Source of the DNA: Alphaproteobacteria bacterium
GTDB taxonomy: Bacteria; Pseudomonadota; Alphaproteobacteria; UBA2966
DNA: 49,270 nt
Reading direction: 5' to 3'
Assembly: GCA_018654745.1 (NCBI GenBank)
Contig: JABILA010000041.1
Coordinates: forward strand, 1 to 49,270
Below, one piece after another: positions 25,329 through 33,566 of this stretch. The notes under the pieces are model-generated. The model worked only from the letters and a program-made list of their open reading frames with translations, was not told where the DNA came from and made no database searches. A program made the translations under genes and the position numbers. Position 1 is the first letter of the stretch; each line of letters starts with the position of its first letter.

Positions 25329-25940
25329 ATGACGCGGGCAAATCGCGAAGCCAGTATTGAGCGGAATACGAACGAAACACAGATTTCTGTGCGGGTAAAT
25401 CTGGATGGCACAGGTCAATATAACGTTTCAACCGGCATCGGGTTTCTGGATCACATGCTGGAACAGCTGTCGCGCCATTCCCTGATGGACCTCGACGTCA
25501 AGGCTGTGGGCGATTTGCATATTGATTTTCACCACACCACGGAAGATACCGGTATCGCTATTGGCAAGGCTGTGGGTCGGGCACTGGGGGATCGCAAGGG
25601 CATTCGACGCTTTGGTTCTGCGCTGGCCCCCATGGATGAGACCTGCACGCGGGTGGCGCTGGATGCCTCAAACCGGCCTTATCTGGTCTGGCGGGTCGAA
25701 TTTACCCGGGAAAAGCTTGGTGATATGGATACCGAGCTGTTCCGGGAGTGGTTTCAGGCCTTTGCCCAGGGTGCCGGACTGACCCTGCATGTGGAAACAT
25801 TTTATGGTGAAAACAACCACCATATCATCGAGTCGTGTTATAAGGCGCTGGCGCGGGCCTTGCGGGAAGCCGTGGAAGTGGACCCTCGCCAGGCAAATGC
25901 GGTGCCTTCAACCAAAGGCGTGCTGGGCGGTTCGCTGTAA
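25329..25940 (+). CDS. hisB: Imidazoleglycerol-phosphate dehydratase
   Basis: HisB converts imidazole glycerol phosphate to imidazole acetol phosphate in histidine synthesis. This is the single-domain form of 203 residues. It has [20 protein letters not shown], the metal-binding [18 protein letters not shown], and [18 protein letters not shown]. The ATG at 25329 follows AGGAGA; a TTG 18 nt upstream is less likely. It opens the his cluster and is divergent from hslVU. Confidence 0.97.
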   Translation: MTRANREASIERNTNETQISVRVNLDGTGQYNVSTGIGFLDHMLEQLSRHSLMDLDVKAVGDLHIDFHHTTEDTGIAIGKAVGRALGDRKGIRRFGSALAPMDETCTRVALDASNRPYLVWRVEFTREKLGDMDTELFREWFQAFAQGAGLTLHVETFYGENNHHIIESCYKALARALREAVEVDPRQANAVPSTKGVLGGSL

Positions 25941-25974
25941 AGCCGAATACCTGGCACCCTGATTGTGCCGATTA

Positions 25975-26016
25975 GACCAACGCTTTGAGACCAACGCTTT
26001 GCGACCAACACTGTGG
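25975..26016 (+). repeat. Three tandem 14-bp units before the DUF2628 gene
   Basis: GACCAACGCTTTGA, GACCAACGCTTTGC and GACCAACACTGTGG follow directly one after another between hisB and the DUF2628 gene. The first two differ only in the last base. It could be a slippage product or a binding site. Confidence 0.6.
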
Positions 26017-26026
26017 GAGAATGACC

Positions 26027-26419
26027 ATGCGTGTTTATACAGCCTACGAAAAACCTGGCCCCGCGGGTCGGGGATCGGATTCGGACGTTGTCCTTGTTCA
26101 GGAGGGCGGCTCTTTCAAGGCAGCACTGTTTCCACTGGCCTGGCCCGTGTTTCATGGCCTGTGGCTGGTTTTTGTGGCTCAGGTTCTGGTCATAGCCGGG
26201 ATGGTGATCTTGCCGGTGTTGTTGCCGGGAACCGGCATGATCGTGGCAATTCTGGCTGTGGTGCTGGCTGTTCTGATGGGTTTGCATGGCAATGATTTGC
26301 GTCGCTGGAACCTGCGTCAACGTGGCTATTCCTTTACCGGCATTGTCGCCGGGCAGGACGTTGCGGAAGCGGAACGACGGTTATTTACGGCTCTGGGGCC
26401 ACATATTTATCTATCCTGA
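26027..26419 (+). CDS. DUF2628 family membrane protein
   Basis: This 130-residue protein starts MRVYTAYEKPG and has the family's short cytosolic N-terminus and two hydrophobic segments around residues 45-90 (FHGLWLVFVAQVLVIAGMVI and MIVAILAVVLAVLMGL). GNDLRRWNLRQRGYSF then leads to a short C-terminal tail. It is often found inside alphaproteobacterial his operons between hisB and hisH; the function is unknown. I prefer the ATG at 26027, seven nt after GGGAGA, over the ATG at 26021. Confidence 0.85.
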   Translation: MRVYTAYEKPGPAGRGSDSDVVLVQEGGSFKAALFPLAWPVFHGLWLVFVAQVLVIAGMVILPVLLPGTGMIVAILAVVLAVLMGLHGNDLRRWNLRQRGYSFTGIVAGQDVAEAERRLFTALGPHIYLS

Positions 26420-26483
26420 GACCTTTCTTCACACTGCTTCAAACCAGGACTGTTGCAGTTCAAATCTGGCGGACAAATAATTC

Positions 26484-27128
26484 ATGACGGTTGCCATTGT
26501 TGATTATGGCTCGGGCAATTTACGCTCGGCGGCAAAAGCGTTTGAGCGCATGGTGCGGGAATCCGGTCGCGATGACACCATCCTTGTGACATCTGATGCA
26601 GACGCCGTGCGTCAGGCCAGCCATGTAGTTTTGCCCGGTGTTGGTGCCTTTGCAGACTGTCGGCGCGGTTTGTACGCCGTAGACGGCATGGTCGAGGCTT
26701 TGCAGGAAGTTGTTATCGAAAAAGGCCAACCGTTTCTCGGGATTTGTGTTGGCATGCAGCTGATGGCAACTGTCGGGCGCGAACACGGTGATCATACCGG
26801 GCTGGACTGGATCAAGGGCGAGATCGTCCCGCTGGCCCCCGTTGATCCTTCGCTGAAGGTGCCCCATATGGGGTGGAATGACCTTTATGTCGATGAAAAT
26901 AACCACCCGGTACTGTCCGGGATTTCAACAGGCGACCACGTCTATTTTGTTCATAGCTATCACATGAAGACGGCAGAACCGGCCCATGTGCTGGCGACGG
27001 TTGATTATAGCGAGCCGGTAACGGCGATTGTGGGTCGTGACAATTTGGTTGGAACCCAGTTTCATCCGGAAAAAAGCCAGAGGGTTGGTCTACGGTTGAT
27101 TGCCAATTTTCTGGCCTGGAAACCGTGA
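26484..27128 (+). CDS. hisH: Imidazole glycerol phosphate synthase, glutaminase subunit
   Basis: HisH hydrolyses glutamine and passes ammonia to HisF. It has 214 residues. It starts [13 protein letters not shown], the nucleophilic Cys is in [12 protein letters not shown], and the catalytic His/Glu are in [10 protein letters not shown] near residue 195. HVYFVHSYH is conserved. Its partner hisF follows after a GNAT gene and hisA. Confidence 0.98.
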   Translation: MTVAIVDYGSGNLRSAAKAFERMVRESGRDDTILVTSDADAVRQASHVVLPGVGAFADCRRGLYAVDGMVEALQEVVIEKGQPFLGICVGMQLMATVGREHGDHTGLDWIKGEIVPLAPVDPSLKVPHMGWNDLYVDENNHPVLSGISTGDHVYFVHSYHMKTAEPAHVLATVDYSEPVTAIVGRDNLVGTQFHPEKSQRVGLRLIANFLAWKP

Positions 27129-27142
27129 GAGAGGGATCAGCG

Positions 27143-27691
27143 GTGAGCGCAATGGAAAACACGAATACCATGATTGAGTGGCTGGAAGAGTTTCGCGGCA
27201 ACGATCTGGATGAGCTGTGCAATGCGACTGAAGAAGCCATCGTCGACGGCAATGGATTTGGTTGGCTGAAGGTGCCACAACGCCAGGTTCTGGAAAATTA
27301 CTGGCGCGGCGTATTGTTGGTGCCCCAGCGCCGCCTCGTTGTTGCCCGTCTGGAAGGCTCAATCGTCGGCTCGGCCCAGGTCGTCACCCCGGCGGCAAAT
27401 AACGAAGCCGGTGCCTTTGCATTGGTTATGACGACCTTTTTTCTGGCCCCCTGGGCACGCGGGCATAACCTTGGCGCGGGCATGATGTCGGTCATGGTGG
27501 ATCAGGCCAGGGCCGAAGGGTTTCGTTTGTTCGAGTTCAATGTCCGGGCAACACAGGCAGCGGGGATCAGGCTGGCCGAACAAATGGAATTCCAGCTTTG
27601 GGCCACAAAAGAAAAATATGCTCTGGTCGACGGTGAATTTGTTGCTGGATATTATTATTGCAAAGACCTCGACACCGAGGCTCAGGAGTAA
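27143..27691 (+). CDS. GNAT acetyltransferase inside the his cluster
   Basis: This 182-residue protein has the GNAT fold: [18 protein letters not shown], then [30 protein letters not shown] with the acetyl-CoA loop RGHNLG, then [27 protein letters not shown]. The start at 27143 is GTG, 8 nt after AGAGGGA; the ATG at 27152 is the alternative. It lies 14 nt after hisH and 5 nt before hisA, so it is very likely co-transcribed. The substrate is unknown; it is not a standard histidine pathway enzyme. Confidence 0.85.
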   Translation: MSAMENTNTMIEWLEEFRGNDLDELCNATEEAIVDGNGFGWLKVPQRQVLENYWRGVLLVPQRRLVVARLEGSIVGSAQVVTPAANNEAGAFALVMTTFFLAPWARGHNLGAGMMSVMVDQARAEGFRLFEFNVRATQAAGIRLAEQMEFQLWATKEKYALVDGEFVAGYYYCKDLDTEAQE

Positions 27692-27696
27692 CTTCG

Positions 27697-28422
27697 TTGA
27701 TTCTTTACCCCGCTATTGATTTGAAGGATGGCCAATGCGTGCGCCTGCTGCGCGGCGATATGGACAAGGCCACAGTGTTTAATGATGACGCTGGCGCCCA
27801 GGCCGCCAAATTTGTTGCCGGTGGCTGCCAGTGGCTGCATGTTGTTGATTTGAACGGGGCCTTTGCCGGACGGCCCGTAAACGGTGACGCCGTTGACGCC
27901 ATTCTGTCGGCTGTGGATGTGCCAGTGCAACTGGGCGGCGGCATACGTGATCTTGAAACCATAGGCATGTGGCTTGATCGCGGCATATCCCGCGTGATCC
28001 TTGGCACAATTGCCGTCCGGGACCCGGATCTTGTCCGTGCTGCCTGCAAACAATTCCCAGGGGCCGTTGCTGTTGGCATCGATGCCCTGAATGGCAAGGT
28101 CGCCGTTGAAGGCTGGGCCGAAGCATCAGAACTGGGCGCCATTGAACTGGCCAACCGTTTTGAAGACGCAGGTGTGGCCGCGATTATTTATACTGACATT
28201 GATCGCGACGGGGCCATGCAAGGCGTCAATGTTGAGGCAACTGCGGAACTGGCGGCGGCAACGTCGATCCCGGTTATTGCTTCTGGTGGCGTCAGTTCTG
28301 TCGATGATCTCAGGGCCTTGAAAAAACAGGCAGCAAGCGGCATTGCCGGTGCGATTTCCGGGCGCGCACTATATGATGGCGGCATGGATCTTGGTGAGGC
28401 AATTGCCGCCTGCGCGGATTGA
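27697..28422 (+). CDS. hisA: ProFAR isomerase
   Basis: HisA is the (beta/alpha)8 isomerase that turns ProFAR into PRFAR. It has 241 residues. [20 protein letters not shown] carries the first catalytic Asp, [13 protein letters not shown] the phosphate site, and [12 protein letters not shown] the second catalytic Asp. [11 protein letters not shown] completes the phosphate grip. The start is TTG at 27697, 8 nt after AGGAG, placing [10 protein letters not shown] at the N-terminus as in the family. Confidence 0.97.
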   Translation: MILYPAIDLKDGQCVRLLRGDMDKATVFNDDAGAQAAKFVAGGCQWLHVVDLNGAFAGRPVNGDAVDAILSAVDVPVQLGGGIRDLETIGMWLDRGISRVILGTIAVRDPDLVRAACKQFPGAVAVGIDALNGKVAVEGWAEASELGAIELANRFEDAGVAAIIYTDIDRDGAMQGVNVEATAELAAATSIPVIASGGVSSVDDLRALKKQAASGIAGAISGRALYDGGMDLGEAIAACAD

Positions 28423-28433
28423 CGGAACAAAAA

Positions 28434-29192
28434 ATGTTGAAACCCCGAATCATTCCCTGTCTCGACGTCAAGGATGGCCGCGTTGTCAAAGGCATCAACT
28501 TTGTTGATCTGGTCGATGCCGGTGATCCGGTCGAACAGGCGCGTGTCTATGACGAACAAGGCGCAGACGAGCTTTGTTTTCTCGATATCACCGCAAGCTC
28601 AGATAACCGCGACAGCATGTATGATGTGATCTCCCGCACGGCAGAACAATGCTTCATGCCCTTGACCGTCGGCGGTGGTGTCCGGGCAACAGAAGATATT
28701 CGCAAATTATTGCTGGCGGGGGCGGACAAGGTTTCCATTAACACCGCTGCCGTACAAAACCCGGAACTTGTGAAAGAGGCCGCAGAAAAGTTTGGCAGTC
28801 AGTGCACGGTCGTTGCCGTTGATGCCAAAAGCACAGGCCCCGACACCTGGGAGATATTCACCCACGGTGGGCGTAATGCTACTGGTCTGGAAGCTGTTGC
28901 CTGGTGTCGGCGAATGGTTGAGCTAGGGGCGGGTGAAATCCTGTTGACCAGTATGGATCGTGACGGCACCAAACAAGGTTTTAACCTGCCGCTGACCCGT
29001 GCCGTTGCCGATGCCATTCCGGTTCCTGTCATTGCCTCGGGCGGTGTGGGTACGCTTGATCATATGGTCGAAGGCATTACCGAAGGCCACGCGACCGGTG
29101 TACTCGCCGCGTCGATATTTCACTTTGGCACCTACACAATTGCAGAAACAAAAGCCCACATGAAAGCGGCCGGGCTCGCTGTTCGGGAATAG
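28434..29192 (+). CDS. hisF: Imidazole glycerol phosphate synthase, cyclase subunit
   Basis: HisF joins ammonia from HisH with PRFAR to give imidazole glycerol phosphate and AICAR. It has 252 residues. [22 protein letters not shown] holds the catalytic Asp, [12 protein letters not shown] is conserved, PLTVGGGVR is the phosphate loop, and [14 protein letters not shown] has the second Asp. I choose the ATG at 28434, which gives the family N-terminus and follows GACGGAAC; a TTG overlapping the hisA stop would add five residues. Confidence 0.97.
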   Translation: MLKPRIIPCLDVKDGRVVKGINFVDLVDAGDPVEQARVYDEQGADELCFLDITASSDNRDSMYDVISRTAEQCFMPLTVGGGVRATEDIRKLLLAGADKVSINTAAVQNPELVKEAAEKFGSQCTVVAVDAKSTGPDTWEIFTHGGRNATGLEAVAWCRRMVELGAGEILLTSMDRDGTKQGFNLPLTRAVADAIPVPVIASGGVGTLDHMVEGITEGHATGVLAASIFHFGTYTIAETKAHMKAAGLAVRE

Positions 29193-29204
29193 GGAAATAA
29201 ATCG

Positions 29205-29543
29205 ATGACAGAAAATTCAGCCATGGACGCCCGGATGCTTGATCGTCTGTTTGACCTTGTCGAAGAGCGCAAGACCCACGATCCTGACAAAAGTTATGTT
29301 GCAAGTCTTTATAAAAAAGGCCGCCAGAAAATCGCCCAGAAAGTTGGCGAGGAAGCCGTTGAAACGGTCATCGCCGCCACGACAGACAAGCGCGATGAAA
29401 TTATTGGCGAAAGTGCAGACCTGTTGTTTCATCTGATGGTCTTGTGGGCGGACAGTGGTGTGCGCCCGGCAGAAATATATGCTGAACTGGCGCGCCGCGA
29501 GGGAGTTTCAGGGCATGACGAAAAAGCAGCCCGTCAGAATTAA
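29205..29543 (+). CDS. hisE: Phosphoribosyl-ATP pyrophosphatase
   Basis: HisE hydrolyses PR-ATP to PR-AMP, the second step of histidine synthesis. It is a 112-residue single-domain MazG-like protein with LYKKGRQKIAQKVGEEAVETVIAA and the metal-binding EEA and ESADLLFHLMVLW. It closes the his cluster. hisG, hisD, hisC and hisI are not in the window. Confidence 0.95.
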   Translation: MTENSAMDARMLDRLFDLVEERKTHDPDKSYVASLYKKGRQKIAQKVGEEAVETVIAATTDKRDEIIGESADLLFHLMVLWADSGVRPAEIYAELARREGVSGHDEKAARQN

Positions 29544-29554
29544 CGGAGAGTTTC

Positions 29555-29977
29555 ATGAGTTACGATGACAACAACATCTTTGCCAAAATCCTGCGCGGCG
29601 AAATTCCCAACAACACAATCTACGAAGACGAACATGTCCTCGCCTTCCACGACATCACTCCGCAACGTCCCGTCCATATCCTGGTGATCCCCAAGGGTGC
29701 CTACGTCAACATGGACGACTTCACTGAAAAAGCATCCGACGCGGAAATCACGGCGTTGTTTCGTGCCACCGGAAAAGTCGCCCGCGAACTTGGTCTGGGC
29801 GATTCTGGTTATCGCCTGATCAGCAACTCCGGCCCGGACGGACATCAGGAAGTCCAGCATCTGCATTTCCATATTCTGGGCGGTGCCCCTGCGGGCCCGA
29901 TGCTCAAGAAAATCGATGCCGGAAAATCCCTCGGCGATGATTCTCTCAGTCCGGATGGATTACGTCGCGGCTTCTGA
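29555..29977 (+). CDS. HIT family nucleotide-binding hydrolase
   Basis: This 140-residue HINT-type protein starts with NIFAKILRGEIPNNTIYEDEHVLAFHDI and carries the histidine triad in QHLHFHILGGAPAG (H-x-H-x-H). Members hydrolyse phosphoramidate or nucleotide adducts. It follows hisE by 11 nt in a common alphaproteobacterial arrangement. It converges on the RraA-like gene. Confidence 0.94.
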   Translation: MSYDDNNIFAKILRGEIPNNTIYEDEHVLAFHDITPQRPVHILVIPKGAYVNMDDFTEKASDAEITALFRATGKVARELGLGDSGYRLISNSGPDGHQEVQHLHFHILGGAPAGPMLKKIDAGKSLGDDSLSPDGLRRGF

Positions 29978-29999
29978 TCCCGATGCCAATGCTGTCTTC

Positions 30000-30686
30000 T
30001 CAGTCCAGGTAAGTCACACCTCTTGCCTTGAACTGTTTCGGGTCCCAAAAGCGGTCAACCTTTTTGGCCTTGACCTCTTTCTCTCTTGCGACTTCGGCTT
30101 TCTTGACGGCTGTCAGGGCTGTTTTGATTTCTGCGGCATCGTCGCGGGGAACGACGACCACACCATCGCGGTCACCGGCAATGATGTCGCCCGGAAAGAC
30201 AACAACGCCACCGACCGAGATCGGGCTATTGATTTCACCGGGACCGTTTCTGAATCCGGCGTTGGGGGACAGGCCACGACAGAACATCGGCGGACCCATT
30301 TTTTCACAGCCCACGGCATCACGTACCAGGCCATCTGTGACGATACCAACGACACCACGTTGTTTGGCAACGGCCGCCCAGAGATCGCCCACAACGGCAC
30401 CTGATTCGTCCTGGTTGGTGGCAATCACCAGCACATCACCTTTCTGGGCGACGTCCAGCATTGCCATGGCGGCCAAGTTATCGCGAGGCCCGTTCAGGGC
30501 TGTGACAGCAACGCCGCAGAACTTTTGTTTAATGTTCAGACCCTTGATCGAATAATGCAGGCAATTCATGCCCTGCATGGCATCTGCAATAAAGCTGGTT
30601 TGTGCTGATGCAAATGCGCGCACCAGCGCAGCTGGCGGGCGTTTGAATTTGCGGCGTATTTTCAGGGCGACGGGATCACCGATCAT
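30000..30686 (-). CDS. RraA-like / HMG-CHA aldolase family protein
   Basis: This 228-residue protein is of the RraA/MenG-like fold. QTSFIADAMQGMNCLHYSIKGL is at the N-terminus. The active-site pattern is GDLWAAVAKQRGVVGIVTDGLVRD (G-D-L ... R-D), which in the family belongs to class II pyruvate aldolases or oxaloacetate decarboxylases. The C-terminus has a Lys-rich stretch (KKAEVAREKEVKAKK). True RraA regulates RNase E and is shorter (about 160 residues), so a metabolic aldolase or decarboxylase is more likely. It may be co-transcribed after glnD on the minus strand (41 nt gap). Confidence 0.8.
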   Translation of the reverse strand: MIGDPVALKIRRKFKRPPAALVRAFASAQTSFIADAMQGMNCLHYSIKGLNIKQKFCGVAVTALNGPRDNLAAMAMLDVAQKGDVLVIATNQDESGAVVGDLWAAVAKQRGVVGIVTDGLVRDAVGCEKMGPPMFCRGLSPNAGFRNGPGEINSPISVGGVVVFPGDIIAGDRDGVVVVPRDDAAEIKTALTAVKKAEVAREKEVKAKKVDRFWDPKQFKARGVTYLD

Positions 30687-30727
30687 GGCTTTTTCTTTCC
30701 GAAGTAATAATGAAAATGTCGACCCGG

Positions 30728-33508
30728 TCAGGCCGCTTTTGTCTTTGATTTTTTACCAGGGCCAACGGGTTTGCCGGCTTCCAGCACCTCCAGCAATCGC
30801 TTGCGGATTGTCTCCAGTTTGCCTTCATGACTAACCTTCAGGCCAAACACATCCTTGACATAAAAGACATCGGACGCGCGTGTGCCATATGTCGCGATCC
30901 GGGCACTGGCAACAGAGAGTCCAAGGTCTGCCAGGGCACGGGTAACGTCATGCAAAAAGCCGCGCCGGTCGTGGCCGCTGACTTCGACGACGGTGTAGAC
31001 ATTTGATGCCTTGTTGTCGATCAGGACGCGTTGGGCCACTTTGAAGACACGGGTGCGACTGGGCAATCCGGCCTGGGCTTCCAGGGTTTCGCGGATGCGG
31101 ATTTTTCCGGCCAGGGTATCATGGATGGTGGACTTCAGTTTTGTTAATCTGGCTTTATCAGTAACCGCTTTACCTTTTGCATCCTGGATCCAGAAGTTAT
31201 CCAGGGCCATGCCGTCGGTGGTTGTGAAAATCGCTGCCCGCACCACGTTCATACCCGCCAGGGCGATGGCCCCGGCAAAGCGAGAAAACAAACCGGGATG
31301 GTCGGATGTGTAAACCATGACTTCTGTGATCGATTGAAACCTGTCCGCCCGTGTACTGATCGTTAGCACTTGCCCTTCTTCATCGGCTTTGCGCATCAGT
31401 TCGGCGTCAATCTTGTGGCTGTCGGTTTCCGCACTTAACCAGTACGGCGCATAAAATCTGTCGAGGTGTTGTTGAAGGATATCTTGCGGCCAGTCAGACA
31501 AGGCTTCTGCAAGACCGCTTTTGGCGTGCTCAACCCGTGCTTTTGCACCTTCGCCAGACATGCCACCCGACAGGGCTTCCTCTGCGCGGTGATACAGCTC
31601 CCGCAGCAATTGCCCCTTCCATCCATTCCAGGTGCCGGGCCCGACAGCGCGAATATCGGCGACCGTCAGGATCAACAATAAACGCAGCCGTTCCAGATCC
31701 TGGACCTTGTCGGTGAAATCGAGAATGGTTTTCGGATCCTGCACGTCACGCTTGAACGCTGTTCTGCTCATGTCCAGATGATGCAGAACCAGCCACGCAA
31801 CCGTTTCCGTTTCTTCCGGCGATAAACCGAATCTCGGGCAAAGTTTTTTCGCGATCCTGGCCCCCAACACAGCGTGATCACCGCCGCGGCCCTTGGCGAT
31901 ATCGTGCATCAAGACCGCGACATACAATACCCGGCGCGACAGCACCTTGTGAATAATGTCGTTACTTAACGGGTGTTCTTCTGCCAGCTCTCCGGCTTCG
32001 ATCTGGGCCAGCATGCCAATGGCCCGAATGGTATGCTCGTCAACTGTATAGACGTGATACATGTCATGTTGCATCTGGGCGACAACGCGCCCGAAGTCAG
32101 GCACAAAGCGTCCAAGCACACCGGCTTCATTCATGTGTCGCAAGACCGTTTCCGGATCATGTTTCGAGGTCAGTAGTTCCAGAAACAGTTGATTGGCCAG
32201 CGGATCTTTTCGCAACGTTGCATCAATACGTTTGAGACTTCTGGTGACTTGCTTCAACGTGCCCGGATGAATATCTGCACCATGTTCATGGGCCAGATGA
32301 AACAGTCTGATCAGGGCGACAGGCTCCTTTTTGAAAAGGTCCGGCTCTCTCAATTCAATCCTGCCGCTTTGCAAAACGAAGCCGTCAAAATCCTTGCGTC
32401 TCAAGCTGGCCAGACGCGGCAGCCGGAAGCGACTGGTGCGCTTGTGTTGTTCCTCCAGCGACGCACAGACAATGCGGGTCAGATCGCCGACTTCCTTGGC
32501 GATCAGATAATAATGCTTCATGAACCGCTCGACACCCAGACTGGATTTGCGGTCGTTATAATGCAGACGTTTGCCAATCTCCATTTGCACATCGAACGTC
32601 AGGCGTTCCTCAGGTCGGTTCGTCAAATAGTGCAAACTGCAACGCACTTTCCAGAGAAATTCTTCGGCTTTCTGGAAGCGCCGTAATTCCGTTTTTGTCA
32701 GCACTTCCAGTTTGACCAGCCTGGCGACGTCGTCGATCTGGTAATAATATTTGCTGATCCAGAACAGGGTATGCAGATCCCGCAGGCCCCCCTTGCCTTC
32801 CTTGATATTGGGCTCCACCAGATAACGTGAATTACCAAACCGCAGCAGACGGTCATCACGCTCCGCCAGTTTCAGCTGGGCAAATTCCGGACCGGTTCCT
32901 GTCACAACTTCTTTTGCAAAGCGTTCCCGCATTTCTGTGTAAAGGTCTTTGTCGCCACAGATATAACGGGCCTCAAGAATGGCGGTACGGATTGTTGTGT
33001 CAGACAGCGAAAGGCGAATGCATTCGTCATTTGACCGGGTCGCATGACCAACTTTCAGGCCCATGTCCCACAGCAGGTATAAAAGATATTCAACGACCTG
33101 CTCGCCCCACGGCGTTTGCTTGTAGGGCAGCAAAAATAGCAGATCGACATCAGAGAACGGTGCCATGTCACCGCGGCCATAACCGCCGACGGCAACAACG
33201 CCCAATCGCTCACCCGATGTTGGATTGTGGGCGGGATAGACATGGGAAATAGTGAAATCATAAGCCGTGCGCAGGATTTGATCGACCAGATAACAAATTG
33301 ACCTGGCGGTGCCCAGGCCCGTGGCATCATCGACTTCAAAGCGGCGTTTGACTTCATCCTGGCCGCCTTTCAGGCAGTCCTTTAACAAGGCCAGAACCTT
33401 CGCCCGAAAAGCCGGCGCGCGTGTGTCTCCGCCTTCCGCCAGGGCAGCCAGTTCAGCGCCCAGGGTACGGCGGTCGATAATATCGCGGCGGTTTTCTATC
33501 TTGTACAT
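30728..33508 (-). CDS. glnD: PII uridylyltransferase / uridylyl-removing enzyme
   Basis: GlnD senses glutamine and adds or removes UMP on PII proteins, controlling nitrogen metabolism. It has 926 residues. The nucleotidyltransferase motif GGYGRGDMAPFSDVDLLFL lies at about 110-130. The HD hydrolase motif MHDIAKGRGGDHA lies near 540. Two ACT domains near the C-terminus contain VYTSDHPGLFSRFAGAIALAG and VEVSGHDRRGFLHDVTRALAD. The length suits the alphaproteobacterial form. It lies downstream of mutS on the same strand. Confidence 0.98.
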   Translation of the reverse strand: MYKIENRRDIIDRRTLGAELAALAEGGDTRAPAFRAKVLALLKDCLKGGQDEVKRRFEVDDATGLGTARSICYLVDQILRTAYDFTISHVYPAHNPTSGERLGVVAVGGYGRGDMAPFSDVDLLFLLPYKQTPWGEQVVEYLLYLLWDMGLKVGHATRSNDECIRLSLSDTTIRTAILEARYICGDKDLYTEMRERFAKEVVTGTGPEFAQLKLAERDDRLLRFGNSRYLVEPNIKEGKGGLRDLHTLFWISKYYYQIDDVARLVKLEVLTKTELRRFQKAEEFLWKVRCSLHYLTNRPEERLTFDVQMEIGKRLHYNDRKSSLGVERFMKHYYLIAKEVGDLTRIVCASLEEQHKRTSRFRLPRLASLRRKDFDGFVLQSGRIELREPDLFKKEPVALIRLFHLAHEHGADIHPGTLKQVTRSLKRIDATLRKDPLANQLFLELLTSKHDPETVLRHMNEAGVLGRFVPDFGRVVAQMQHDMYHVYTVDEHTIRAIGMLAQIEAGELAEEHPLSNDIIHKVLSRRVLYVAVLMHDIAKGRGGDHAVLGARIAKKLCPRFGLSPEETETVAWLVLHHLDMSRTAFKRDVQDPKTILDFTDKVQDLERLRLLLILTVADIRAVGPGTWNGWKGQLLRELYHRAEEALSGGMSGEGAKARVEHAKSGLAEALSDWPQDILQQHLDRFYAPYWLSAETDSHKIDAELMRKADEEGQVLTISTRADRFQSITEVMVYTSDHPGLFSRFAGAIALAGMNVVRAAIFTTTDGMALDNFWIQDAKGKAVTDKARLTKLKSTIHDTLAGKIRIRETLEAQAGLPSRTRVFKVAQRVLIDNKASNVYTVVEVSGHDRRGFLHDVTRALADLGLSVASARIATYGTRASDVFYVKDVFGLKVSHEGKLETIRKRLLEVLEAGKPVGPGKKSKTKAA

Positions 33509-33566
33509 CGAATAAAACTGTCGCCTGTTGTCTTTTATTTCAAGGATGGAATGGAATAATGTCCGG

